Shown: positions 1-9,908 of the stretch, piece after piece | How the letters are laid out: every line of letters starts with the position of its first letter | Numbering within the stretch: the stretch's first letter is position 1 | Source: Lamellibrachia satsuma | Taxonomy: Eukaryota; Annelida; Polychaeta; Sabellida; Siboglinidae | Direction: 5' to 3' | Length of the DNA stretch: 64,000 nucleotides | NCBI GenBank assembly: GCA_033239005.1 | Contig: BSQZ01000004.1 | Span: forward strand, 16,094,507 to 16,158,506 | The notes under the pieces: model-generated | The model's input: the letters and a program-made list of their open reading frames with translations, nothing else | What the model was told of the DNA's origin: nothing | Databases searched by the model: none | Made by a program: the position numbers and the translations under genes

Positions 1-188
1 CAACCCCCGCAACCTCCGCACCCGCCATACCCGCCGCACCCGCCAGCGTCCGCGGTAGATGCCGCGCCGCCGGCGGAGGCATGCATGTAGTTGGAGGGAG
101 TGTCACAGAAGTAGCCGGCAGCGACAACAAGAGGAAGGGAGTCGTTCTTGATCGTTTTCACTGGTCGGTTCCCTCTTGACGCGACGGT
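1..188 (-). CDS. GRDP copy A: last exon with Gly-Gly-Cys tail (partial)
   Basis: The last exon begins after a CCTCCTCAG acceptor in phase 0, matching the donor at 1112. It reads VKTIKNDSLPLVVAAGYFCD, then an Ala/Ser/Gly linker and a repeated Gly-Gly-Cys tail (GGCGGYGGCGGCGG). It runs off the left edge before any stop. The tail is the glycine-rich domain that names the family; one Cys is replaced by Tyr relative to copy B. A Cys at every third position could bind metal or form disulphides, but that is inference. Confidence 0.8.
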
Positions 189-248
189 CTGAGGCGGTTG
201 ACAAAGCACCTACAGTAAAGAACGTCATCAAGCAACATCATCAGATGC

Positions 249-900
249 AGGTCACTCCTGCAAGAAAGCCTAGACAGCTTCGATCATTTAATAGACAGTA
301 TTCACAACGCGTACAACAGCTATCGGCTAAGAAGAAAACTGCGCTTGTGGGACATGTTTGTGACGTCATTACAATATGTTAGTGACGTCAGTGCGATATG
401 TTTGTGACGTCAATGAAATATGTTTGTAACGTCAATGCAATGTTTGTGTCGTCAATGTGATACATTCATGACGTCAATGTGATACATTCATGACATCAGT
501 GTGATATGTTTGTGATGTCTTTACAACGCCTGAAATGGGTAGACTTCGAAATTGGTCATAACACTGTTTTATATTTTTTTATTATAATTTCCGAAAGAGG
601 TGGTTTTACTTAAGTAAATGTGTATGTCGTCAGTTTTATTATCTGCTGTCGTACAATAGACAGTATTTATAACATGTACAACACCTGTTGGCTCAGAATG
701 AAACCACAGTTGTACACATTGCCAATGCACATGCGTCACTAATATCATCTGTTCTGTTTACTTTTTGTTCCTAGAGTTAAAAAAAAAACATTCGAACCAG
801 GGCTTTTTCGGTTGCTGCGCCAATTCTCAGGAATTTACTCCTTATTAGTATTAAGTCAGTAGGAAACAATGCAATTTCTTCGAAATCTGAAGACCCAACT
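249..900 (+). mobile_element. Split L2-like LINE 3' fragment (copy A)
   Basis: Two short pieces match the L2-like LINE at 8487-9316: 249-300 (PARKPRQLRSFN) matches 8960-9000, and 765-900 (a valine-rich stretch, then the FRLLRQF-like region) matches 9010-9090. The CRE minisatellite and other sequence lie between. The same split occurs in copy B (60318-60960). Confidence 0.6.
352..525. repeat. Minisatellite with TGACGTCA (CRE) cores, copy A
   Basis: Seven to eight irregular units of about 21-24 bp, built as ATATGTTTGTGACGTCAATG and variants. Four units hold the perfect TGACGTCA palindrome and the rest differ by one or two bases. It lies in the last GRDP intron. TGACGTCA is the known CREB/ATF site; regulatory use here is inference. 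Confidence 0.75.
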
Positions 901-904
901 GCGA

Positions 905-1017
905 GTGTGACTCAATGTGAGTGCAAGAGAGATGTGTGCGACTGAAGGTGAGTGCAAGAGAGATGTGTGTGGGTCAATGTGAGTGTCAGGAGAGATGTGT
1001 GTGACTCAAGGTGAGTG
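905..1017. repeat. Minisatellite GTGACTCAAGGTGAGTGCAA (copy A, short)
   Basis: Three or four units of about 30 bp (GTGAGTGCAAGAGAGATGTG plus TGTGACTCAAG). The same unit is expanded in copy B at 62146-62455. It contains TGACTCA-like AP-1 cores, probably incidental. Confidence 0.7.
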
Positions 1018-1082
1018 CAGAGTTGTTTGGTTTAAATCATTTTTATTTACATCATTGATTTGAATCACTGATTTAAATCACA
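1018..1082. mobile_element. Left-end stub of hAT-like element
   Basis: Starts CAGAGTTGTTTGGTTTAAAT and shows the GATTTAAATCA subterminal repeats of the full element at 61021-62137. It then joins directly to sequence next to the exon, so the rest was deleted in copy A. Confidence 0.7.
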
Positions 1083-1111
1083 GATGCAAAAGGAACAGAC
1101 GTTTCTCTTAC

Positions 1112-1335
1112 CTGTAGCACGGAGATGCTGAATGCCAAGCACAGGTTTTGGGCAACATCACGTGTCTCTGTGTTCAGAGTGATAACAGCATCGCTAAGAT
1201 TTACTTTGATGTCATCGATTTCAAAGTCATACCGGCCGGACTTGCTCGGGATCTGGACGTGCTTCCACATTTTACTGTGAAAGTCAACGAATCGCACCGC
1301 CAGGTGGCCAGGATCTCCCTTCACGCCAGGGGTAT
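1112..1335 (-). CDS. GRDP copy A: penultimate exon, shortened collagen-like start
   Basis: This 224-bp exon encodes a short Gly-X-Y segment (TPGVKGDPGH) and then a conserved 65-residue domain containing HLAVRFVDFHSK, YDFEIDDIKVNLSDAVITL and NTETRDVAQNLCLAFSIS. The donor is CTACAG|GTAAGA (phase 0). The acceptor AACCAG has a weak pyrimidine tract. Against copy B it lacks 18 bp of the collagen-like part, and one expected Gly codon is replaced at the exon junction, so the Gly-X-Y register is broken here. The rest is open and about 95% identical to copy B by eye. The intron just downstream contains only the left 65 bp of a hAT element that is complete in copy B. Confidence 0.8.
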
Positions 1336-1559
1336 CTGGTTTAACAATGAAACAGTGTTCGTTATATCAATGCCACGTTGATTTTAAAACATAATGCTTT
1401 CACACTAGTCTGTTTTGTTAATACTAGTGTTTAATTAATCATGATGTGCTGAACAAAAGCATGAACATTGTATCCTATATGTAAAATTTTACGTAGACTC
1501 AAAATACACTCGTATCCACGGATCAGATTGTGCGCTCTTGACCTTGATTTTCAAGGTCA

Positions 1560-2765
1560 ACTGATTTTGAAATTTCAAAATAGGTTTTCGAGGGCAGCTA
1601 TTTCAAATAGTTTCTTTTGACCGGTCATTAAAAATAGTCATTAAAAAGACATCGCTGCCGTCTATGTCTATAGACAGTAAGTTCGTGAGGTTCCGTGTCA
1701 ACTCTCGCCACTGTTCAACGTAGTTGACGTCCGATGCGTGGCAGATCCGCACCCAACACCGGCGGCAGTGTTGTGCGAGGTCGACTTCTGAACGACATGG
1801 AGCCTGAGTTGACAAGTAGTTGTCAATCGGAGCAGGTGCCCGAATAGACGCCATCGAGCTGTTAGGACGGCTTCGCTGATTGGGCGGCCTCGACACCGGC
1901 GGTACAGTGCCTCGTTTGAAATGCGATGCCATATGTCAGCATGGGCATGACAAACGATGCGTACAATCGTAGGCGCAGTTGCAGGCTGAGTGCATCAGCC
2001 AGACTGTCCATAACTTGTTATATAGCTTTTTGCGGCGGGCGACGTCCTCAGCATCATAAGGAGCGAACTGAGCTGGCGTGTCATCTGCCATTCCTCGTCG
2101 ATGCTGTCAGCTTGACGGAAAACAGTGGTTCTTTCGGTTTTGGTCGTGTTGGTGGTCAACGACAACTCTGTCAAACATGCTGGCGCGATACGCTCGACAT
2201 CGTCAAGGTACGAACGTGACAAACTGATAAATCGGTGTCATCAGCGTACTTGACATCGAGTGGACGGGTGACATCGAGTGGAGGGGTGACATCGAGTGGA
2301 CGGGTGGCGTCGGGTGGAGGGGTGGCGTCGGGTGGAGTGTCGGAAGGCGCGATCGCAGGTCGAGAAGTGCCGTTTCCAGGTAGACGATGAAAAGTACTAG
2401 ACTGAGGCTGTCACCTTGTTGATGCGAATGCGTGGCAATCCCTGATGACAGGTGTGATTCGAGCGACGTGTCGGCAAGAAGGAAGCGGGTCATCCGAAGT
2501 TGTGATTCGCCGAGGAAAGTGTACGTCGAACAACTTGTCGCGACGGATGGTGTCGAAAGCGCGACTCAAGTCGATGTCGAGAAAGTCGACTGATACGCGA
2601 TGACGCTGTGCTTTCGCACACAGCCGGCGTTGGAATCCCGATTGGGACGGCGACAGGTAGTCGTTGACTTTTGGCGCTATCATCGTCAGGACGACGAGTG
2701 ACAGTCTTCCGGAGTACCGATAGTAAGATAATCGGACGTATAGTCGTCAGTGGACCGATTGGCTT
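1560..2765 (-). pseudogene. Degenerate LINE, reverse transcriptase and 3' part
   Basis: Read on the minus strand, several frames give non-LTR reverse transcriptase blocks in order: KPIGPLTTIRPIILLSVL (block 1-2 type), VDFLDIDLSRAFDTIRRDKL (block A), HQQGDSLSLVLFIVYLE (block B), KYADDTDLS (block C, about 2240) and SYLDDVERIAPACLTE, followed by a C-terminal region to about 1600. The frame changes at least three times and no endonuclease is present, so it is dead and 5'-truncated. An 18-bp repeat has expanded just before YADD. Only the 3' part (1560-1958) is shared with copy B, so the LINE predates the duplication. Clade is not certain (jockey/CR1 group likely). Confidence 0.75.
2253..2342. repeat. 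18-bp tandem repeat inside LINE RT
   Basis: Five units of 18 bp (GACATCGAGTGGACGGGT and variants). The length keeps the frame, adding a repeated Pro-Leu/Val-His-Ser/Pro-Met/Thr-Ser/Pro motif just before the YADD block. Confidence 0.75.
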
Positions 2766-2789
2766 GCTTGGCTTCTGTAGTAGTATCAG

Positions 2790-5213
2790 CAGTGGCGGAA
2801 CAACCAATAGGCACTATAGGCACGTGTCCAGGGCCCACGAAGGCAAGGGGCCCACGAAAATAGCCGAGCATATTTGTGTAGACTGAATGTTCCCTAAAAC
2901 CAGCTACGTTTTGGCATATCCTGGTGTAGGCCTTACATGTTTTAATGTTTTTACAGACATTATAGAGGTGTTATTAAGAAGTGATCATTATTTATCGTGG
3001 AGCGAGTGAGGGGGACGTATTAGCTGGATTTGAAATCCAACTCACCCCCAAATCCTGTGCACTAAAAACTGAGCCCTCCCTTCATTCCTTGGTTCCCCTC
3101 CTGATAAGTTATGACCGCTCCTTGTTTTCGGCAGTGCTTTCCGAAATGGCAACCGCGAAGTGCGAACGCACACGAAACAGTGATGCGAACAAGTTGTGGT
3201 CGGGTAATAACGTAACAGTTTTACACCAATACGTTTGTTGTTGCATGTTTTATTACAGGAACAAAGAAAGAGGCCAACAAAGTATTCTTGCCTGTAGGAT
3301 TTGGCTTTTTGTGATATCGGTTGCTCACACTTTCGCCGGTGACGAGGTGTGTACGGAATTAATGTCCTCTGGCTCTGTGATACGGCGGCATTTTATAGAT
3401 TATAATAATTAAGTTTTTTGTTATTCACCCAGTAAGAATACAACTTATATGTTAGATTAAGGAGGTTAGCAACATTTGAAAAGTAAGATTATACACGTGT
3501 ACTGTAGTAATATATAAATGATGAAGTTACAAAATAATTACAATAAATTATCATAGTTTGGATGATGAGGTGGTTAAAATATAAACAAACCCAAAATACG
3601 ATTGACTGAGTAAATCACGATTTAAATTATATGTATTTATGTTTTAATAATTGCTGGATACACCCGTGTGAAATCAGTGTCTAAGACGCCTCAACCTTTT
3701 GTTAGGGTCGCAGTTGGGCCTACTGATGCCAGGTGGTGACGCATATATCTGTAAATACCAAAGTGGTTATTCGAAACGTAGGAAAAAGCAAAAACAAAAC
3801 GAAGAAGCCAAACGCAACCAGGGATCCTTGCTGCGATTTTTGAAGCCGAGAGACAAAGATCATCCCAGTTCATCCGGACATGAAGAAGACGGTACGTCTA
3901 CATCTGTATCTGCTCGTGACGACATTCAAGATCCGGTAGCTGAAGAGACAGAATCGTTGACACCTTGCAGTGCTGATAACGATTCCATAGCTTCTGCAGA
4001 AGATGATGACCCTCCTACTACAGTCTGCGGACTTGAGGAACCACTAGAAGGCTGTCAGCTGACAGACCTCCGGAAGACTTACAATACCACCGGGCAGATT
4101 GGAAAATTACTCAGGAATTGATAGACCATTTTACAAGAAACCCACCATCACAGAACTTGGACAAGGATCTTCACAAATCGGCGAGATCGTACACGGCCAA
4201 GACAAGATACGTACAACGGAAATTCTTTGTTCGAAAACTTGCTAACGAGGAGAATGTAACGAGGAACTGGTTGGTGTATTCTCCATCAACTGGAAATGTT
4301 TATTGTTATGTATGTAAGCTATTCAGGAGCGGAAGTGATAGCTTTTCTCTGAATGGTTTAAATGACTAGGAAAAATGCGCACAGAATCACGACACATGAG
4401 CGTAGCGATAGTCACTTAATAGCTGTAAAGAAGGGGTTCGAAAATGCCAAAGCGCACCATGTTGATTCTGCGATCGCAAAGCAGCTGGAGAATGAGCAGC
4501 AATACTGGATCGAACTCCTCAAGCGCATCGTCGCCGTTGTTACCTTCTTGGCAGAGAGAGGACACCCGTTCCGAGGCCACACCGAGTTGTTTGGGCAGAA
4601 GGACAATGTTAACTACTTAGGCTTGTTAGAGTTGCTCTCACAGTTCGACCCTTCTCTGGCCGAACATATTCGCCGATATGGGAATAAAGGAAGAGGTCAA
4701 GTATCATATCTCTCTTCAACAATCTGAAGAATTCATCAAGCTCTTATCGGACAGGGTGAAAGCGAAAATAATTGCTGAAATAAAGACGGCGAAGTACTAC
4801 TCTATCAGCTTAGATTACACACCTGATATAGCACACATCGATCAACTGAGTATCGTCATACGATACGTTCGGTTTGACGGACAACTCGTGGAACGCTTCC
4901 TGGCTTTCATAGACATTGAGAAACACGAGGGGAAATACTTGTTCGAAACACTCAAGTCTTTCCTAGACGAATGCGGAATAAAGCTTGAGGATTGCCGTGG
5001 ACAAATGTATGACAATGCGAGCAATATGTCTGGAACTTATTCTGGAGTCCAGGCACGATTTAACCAGGTGAACCCTCTTGCTGAATGGATACCACGCACA
5101 GCGCATAGCCTAAAATTTAGTTGGGACCGCAGCTGGCCCCGACAATGTTTTATGTCAATCTCGTTAGTATCGAGGAATTCCGTCAAACCGTCGCACATAT
5201 CCTGTGCCTTGTG
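2790..5213 (+). mobile_element. hAT/ZMYM1-like element, 5' part
   Basis: Starts with a hAT-type terminus CAGTGGCGGA at 2790, followed by the CCAGGGCCC / GGGGCCCACG region common in such elements. It carries the transposase remnant at 3751-5213 and stops abruptly where a second element begins in the opposite direction. A 143-codon open stretch at 2981-3412 within it has no recognised similarity. Confidence 0.6.
3751..5213 (+). pseudogene. hAT transposase, TTF/DUF4371 type (ZMYM1-like), frameshifted
   Basis: Four frames in series rebuild the order of a ZMYM1-like hAT transposase: a basic start (YSKRRKKQKQNEEAKRNQ), acidic linker, a TTF-type zinc finger (RNWLVYSPSTGNVYCYVCKLF, then HERSDSH), then DUF4371 (HPFRGHTELFGQKDNVNYLG; SISLDYTPDIAHIDQLSIV; GQMYDNASNMSG). 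The two Asp-containing blocks correspond to the first catalytic positions of the hAT RNase H-like fold. The third acidic residue and the C-terminal dimerisation region are missing because the copy ends near 5213. Frame changes near 4120, 4365 and 4690 make it a pseudogene. It sits in the GRDP copy A intron. Confidence 0.75.
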
Positions 5214-6451
5214 ACCTGGTTAGGCATGAACTTGACAAATCGCTCAACCGGTGTAGTGTGCTCCATGGAAGTATAGAGTTAACTGATCAACGTGGCTCTC
5301 GTCGGTCGTGGAATCAAGTAGTATCTGGAATGTTTGATGCGCGAAATGATCTCATCCAATACACGTTTTCCCATGAGTTGCACAAGTTCTTCACAATTTG
5401 TTGAGGACAGATAGTTCGTATGGCCGCTTCCGAGAGTGGCGTGCTTCTGGATGTGCTGCTTAAGGAAATCGTCGTTCTCGGCCACAAGCTCTAGCATACC
5501 AAGATAGTTTTTATTAGCGGCTGATCCTAGCATCTAATTCTCACCACGAAGCGCAAGGCCACGCTCACATACAAATTTGATGACACTGGCCAGCCTTTTT
5601 AGCACACTGTTCCAATACTTCGCCGCCTGTTCCGAAGTCCATACGCCCTGCTTTCTTTGCACGGCGTGCCAACGCCATCACGGCATTGAGGTGATCTTTA
5701 GATCTGTCATGATCGAACAGCCGACTACTTGGCATGCTTCCAGCAACAGAACCCGCGATAGGTAAGCTGCGTATGTGCTGTAGCCGTGAGTTCGCAAACA
5801 TAGCACTAGACTCTGTCGTCAGAAAAACACAACCACGAGCGCTTCACAACTTCTCCATTTAAGTTTCAACAACTTGTCATCACAGTGCTGCAAATCTATA
5901 GCACCTTTCTTAGCCCAGTAGTCGACAAGCTCTTGCGATAGATGGTCAGGCCACAAACCAATGTCTTTAACGGCCCCATCTGGATGAGGTTCTATTATCT
6001 CCGCCTGTACATCCGTTGGGTCATCGTCTTCATCCAGATCACCTGCAGGCTGCCGTCAACCTCGGCATTTATTTCGTCGATGTGTGGGTTATCAGCACTT
6101 TCTTTTTCCTGTGTAGCGGTTGCGCTGTCTACCACTTCAGCCGCCACTCCTGATGCACACAAGCCTTCGGACTCCGTGCTACTTTTGCTTGAAGCACCAC
6201 AGACAGCATCTGTGCCAAATTTTGGCGCGTGAGGTTGGGAAGTAATGAAATCGGTCATCCACTGTGTTTTTTTGCAAACACTTTGCATCTTTTTCGGCCT
6301 GTTCTTTTGTGTTCTTCCGCTTTTCTGCGCCGCTCTGGAAGACCCGAGGAACCTTGTGCCGATCTCTGGTGCTGCTCATATTAAAGGGGATTAATGCTTC
6401 TGCAATAAAGATAAAAAAATACATGCCTCTGTGGAAAGTAGACATGAACAT
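5213..6451 (-). pseudogene. hAT transposase, TTF/DUF4371 type, N-terminal half
   Basis: Minus-strand frames give a basic Lys/Arg start (QSGAEKRKNTKEQAEKD), a Ser-rich linker, the conserved PDGAVKDIGLWPDHLSQELV block that precedes the TTF finger, then SAANKNYLGMLELVAENDDF, EELVQLMGKRVLDEIISRIK and finally DSTTDESHVDQL, which matches the first catalytic Asp region. Stops and at least three frame changes are present. It is a different subfamily from the plus-strand copy, judging by sequence, and is truncated at the same kind of position. Confidence 0.7.
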
Positions 6452-6996
6452 GTACTATCCGTGGAATATCCGCATTTACCAACTGGTGTCATATTCAGGA
6501 TATCGGTAGGACAACAAATTGCAGCATAGACTCATAGTTTATAATATTTCAGTCTATGTCTATGAGTCTGACAGGCTGATTATGTATGCAGTAAAGATAA
6601 AGTCAAATGATTTGAACGATGTTGACATATTTATACACGAGAAGAATTATTTGTAAAACCTATATTACTAGAATATGCATATCAGAAAATATCTGGCGAC
6701 GAATAACAAAGACAGTTACGACACAACTTGTTCAACTAAATATCACAAATAAAACGTTGCCGTGTTCTGTAGCATCACGATGCTAATGAACGTATGCCAC
6801 CTAGCGACCTCGAAAGAACTAAATGGCGTATTTTCTGAAACCAACGACTGTGGTGGGGGTTGGCAAATAACCGAGATTCCGTTAAGCAAGTCTATCAGTA
6901 CAAACTAATATGTTTAAAATATTGGTTACCTTTGAGCACGTAAATTACGTTACTTGTGGAGGCCTGCCTGTCTGCCCTGCCCTAAATCCGGCGCTA
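5213..6996 (-). mobile_element. Second hAT/ZMYM1-like element, opposite orientation
   Basis: Begins on the minus strand at TAGCGCCGGATTTAGGGC (6996), a degenerate hAT terminus; a related terminus CAGCGCCGGATTTTGG occurs at 63500. It runs to a tail-to-tail junction with the first element at about 5213. Bases 6452-6995 are its untranslated 5' region and show no gene. Confidence 0.55.
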
Positions 6997-7034
6997 AAAA
7001 CATGCCCAATGTGCTTGCTAATATATGTACATAC

Positions 7035-7153
7035 AAGGCTCTCCGGCGATTCCTTTCTTTAGTCCTTCCCAGCGTGCAATGCAGATGCCCCAATCGCTAT
7101 CGGAGTCCTTGATAAGCATGGCCCGCTCGCGCTTGGTGCTGCTTAGGCAGATC
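7035..7153 (-). CDS. GRDP copy A: small middle exon
   Basis: A 119-bp stretch reads RAMLIKDSDSDWGICIARW and ends in GIAGEP, the start of a collagen-like Gly-X-Y run. The donor is CTT|GTATGT, which leaves one base (phase 1). The acceptor chosen (CAAG|G) is the only nearby AG that joins the phase-2 donor at 9909 without a stop. A stronger-looking TTTTAG acceptor at 7173 would give phase 0 and require an unseen exon between them. The phase-1 exit fits the phase-1 acceptor at 1335. It lies between a hAT terminus at 6996 and unrelated intron sequence. The copy B equivalent would lie to the right of the window. Assignment rests on phase, position and the matching collagen-like edge. Confidence 0.6.
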
Positions 7154-7179
7154 CTTGACCCTGGTATGTTCACCTAAAA

Positions 7180-7965
7180 GTCGGTGGACATACCGTCAAA
7201 TTTATTCGTTTGCATAGCAGATGAATATATTTTGAAGACTCCATGTTTTAGAATTTGAAATCAACAGTACTTATCAAAGACTTTTGGGTGTTTGATAAGT
7301 TTTAATATTTGAAAATATAAACATACATTTGCTTGATAGCATTAACTTTGTTTTGTTATTATGCTATGATCTTTGTCTTTCTTTGTGTATTTCCCTGTGG
7401 GCCTGCCTCTACATGGCTGTCTGTCTTTCTCTCGTGGTTATGTGCACCTTGCGTCTACATACGACTTTCGCAAGCTACCTGATCCGATCAAAGTCACTTC
7501 TTTCAACGATTTCAACAAAAGTGTGCATTCTTTATTAAACTGACTGCCCATATTACTTGAACTATAAACACTACAGATATGAATATCATTGCACCTGATT
7601 CATGTTTTTATGATGGCCTAAATGAAATATGGATGTAGCCTTAAACTGTTCAACGCAATACTGGATGATAACTTTGCACATCTCTGTATATGATATCATG
7701 CTTAACAATTCTGGTTTCTTGCACCTCTAAGCATTGGTTCCCATGTATTTAGGCGGTATGGAATTTTTATTGTTGTTATTAAGATATACAATAATGGATA
7801 ATGAAAGAAAGCATAGAAACCTGTTCTGGCTCGGGCAGTTGGTCAGAACCAATGAGGTGTGACACGGCGACCATCTTGTCTGCGAAAAACACCTGAACCA
7901 CTGACATCATCAGTGGAACAGAGTGAATGACGCGACAGGTAAACTTCAACTTGAGGGTGGGGCTC
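7180..7965. other. GRDP copy A intron, no feature recognised
   Basis: AT-rich intron sequence. Open stretches are short and show no family signature. Confidence 0.5.
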
Positions 7966-7970
7966 AACAT

Positions 7971-8205
7971 CCTGCAACATGGACACGGTACAACGAACTG
8001 CCACATGGACATGGTTCAATGACCTTTTGACATGGACACGGTTCAGCAACACATGGTTCAGCAACCTGGAACATGGACACGGTTCAACAGCCTACAACAT
8101 GGACACGGTCTATCTACCTGCAACTACAGACAAGGTTCAACAACCTGCAACATGGACACGGTTCAACAGCCTGCAACTACAAACACGGTTCAACAACCAG
8201 CAACA
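7971..8205. repeat. Minisatellite CAACATGGACACGGTTCAAC
   Basis: About nine imperfect units of roughly 26 bp built from CCTGCAACATGGACACGGTTCAA. Overlapping open stretches here come from the repeat and are not genes. A second block follows at 8346-8485. Confidence 0.85.
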
Positions 8206-8345
8206 TTTCTGCAAATGTGTTATTTAATTTTGACGAAAGCATCAGACAAACTATTAAATTAACTTTGGTTCAGCTGAATAAAAATTAATCGAAAAAAAGG
8301 CAAATGTGGTTAAGTGTAGCTTGCCTCTACATACGACTTGCGCAA

Positions 8346-8485
8346 GGTATCTGCAACATAGACATGGTTTAACAACCGGCAACTATGGATATGGTTCAAC
8401 AACCTACAGTATGGATACGGTTCAACAACCTGTTGCATGGACGTGGTTCATTGAAGCAACAACTTGGAACATGGACACAATTCAA
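8346..8485. repeat. Second block of the same minisatellite
   Basis: Five or six units resembling 7971-8205 (GCAACATAGACATGGTTTAA, TATGGATACGGTTCAACAACC). It ends where the L2-like LINE begins. Confidence 0.8.
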
Positions 8486-8486
8486 T

Positions 8487-9316
8487 GAACTAAATGCAAA
8501 TAAAACAGATTTTCTTATTATTGGTACCAATGTTGAGCCAGAATTTGAGACGACTTCAGCACGGAAATTAGGAGTCACCTTTAATAATAATTAAAATTTT
8601 AGACAGCATATTTCACAAACTTGTCGTTGCTGCTTTTTTTCATATTCGTGACCTTCGTCGTATTCGCTGGTATATGTCTTGCTGTTACCAAAACTATTGC
8701 TTCTCTTGTTAGCAGTAGACTTGATTATTGCAATTCCCTTTATCATAATATTGCTCTCAAGGATATCTTGAAACTTCAACGTTTGCAAAATTGTTTGGCA
8801 AGGGTATTAACCCGGTCTCCTCGTTTCTCTCAGTCATTACCACTTCTTAAATCATTGCATTGGCTCCCTGTCTTATATGTCGCATTATTTTTCAAGATCT
8901 GTACAATTACTTATCAAGCACTTTCATCCAAGTAACCAGCATATTTACATTGACTGCTCACTCCTGCAAGACAGCCTAGACAGCTTCGATCATATAATTG
9001 TAATCTACCTTTTGTTCCCAGTGTTAAGACAAATGCCAGAACTAGAGCTTTTTCAGTTGCTGCACCGACGCTGTGGAACTCAGTCCATGTTAGTGTTATG
9101 TATGTAGCAAATATAGCAACATTTTGCCATAAACTGAAAACCCACCTATTTAAACTTGCTTCTCCTCCATAGCTCCTCAGCGTACCAACTGTTTATAACT
9201 GGAACTGCTTATCGATTATGAACTGCTTAACCCCTTTTGTTTTGGTGCGCTGCCGAGCTTGGGTCTCCCGAGGATTTTAGGGCAATAGAAGCATTTTATT
9301 TATAATTATTATTGTT
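8487..9316 (+). mobile_element. L2-like LINE, C-terminal RT and 3' end
   Basis: Reads LNANKTDFLIIGT, RKLGVTFNNN, ISQTCRCCFFHIRDLR in mixed frames, then VTKTIASLVSSRLDYCNSLY, LKLQRLQNCLARVLTRSPRF and LLKSLHWLPVLY, the typical post-RT region of L2/CR1-type LINEs. It ends in a TTTATTTATAATTATTATTG tail. It is 5'-truncated and frameshifted. Lies in intron 1 of GRDP copy A. Confidence 0.85.
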
Positions 9317-9414
9317 AGAATAGACACGGTTCATTGAAGCAACACTCTACAACTCAGACCCTGTGAACAAATGCCTCGTAAATAAATCTGTTTTCTTAGC
9401 TCCTCTAGGAAATC

Positions 9415-9715
9415 AGCATTATGACAGAAGATGGTCAGATGGAATCGTTTTGCATTAACAAAGGCGTCACACAGGGTTAGGTGCTCTCCCCATATCTCTT
9501 CAACCTATACACTGAGGCCATCATGAGAAGAACAAAACAATTAGACCCAACGCCAGGTGTCAGGATTGGTGGAAAGTGCATCAACAATCTTCAATATAAA
9601 TATTACGCTGATGACATCACGTTGATTGCAAAAAGCACACAGAACATGACCAACATGATCAACATGACCAACATGATCAACATGCTACTCGTTTGGCCAA
9701 CTAGGTTGGCGTAGT
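9415..9715 (+). mobile_element. Short LINE RT fragment with YADD
   Basis: Carries GVTQG followed by a stop, then VLSPYLFNLYTEAIMRRTK and INNLQYKYYADDITLIAKS, i.e. RT blocks B and C of a jockey/CR1-type LINE. Ends in a short ACATGATCAACATGACCA repeat. It is a fragment only. Confidence 0.8.
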
Positions 9716-9908
9716 TTTGAATAAAGAAATCAAAGTCATGGCCAACGAGAAGATGGAATTACTTTGTAACTGAAATTTTATATAAAAATCAAGCCATCTA
9801 AAAACAAAATGAAATTGCAGTACATTTCCAGTTTCCAATACATTTCATTCACAGGATAAACCTACCTTTCATGTAAATTCTTAATAGGCAGTTGCCATGG
9901 TAACTAAC

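Larger units (their letters stand above)
1..1958. repeat. Segmental duplication, copy A
   Basis: Positions 1-1958 align by eye with about 60030-63412 in direct orientation: last GRDP exon, CRE-type minisatellite, split L2 fragment, penultimate exon and the 3' part of a minus-strand LINE. Copy A is shorter because most of a hAT element and a minisatellite present in B are missing between 1082 and the exon. Similarity ends within the LINE at about 1958. Confidence 0.85.

Noticed and set aside
2981..3412. 143-codon plus-strand frame
   Set aside because: Lies in the 5' region of the hAT element, has no recognisable domain and no splice context; kept only as a note.
7035..7173. Using the TTTTAG acceptor at 7173 for the GRDP middle exon
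   Set aside because: Joining it to the phase-2 donor at 9909 creates an immediate TGA; it needs an extra exon that I could not find.
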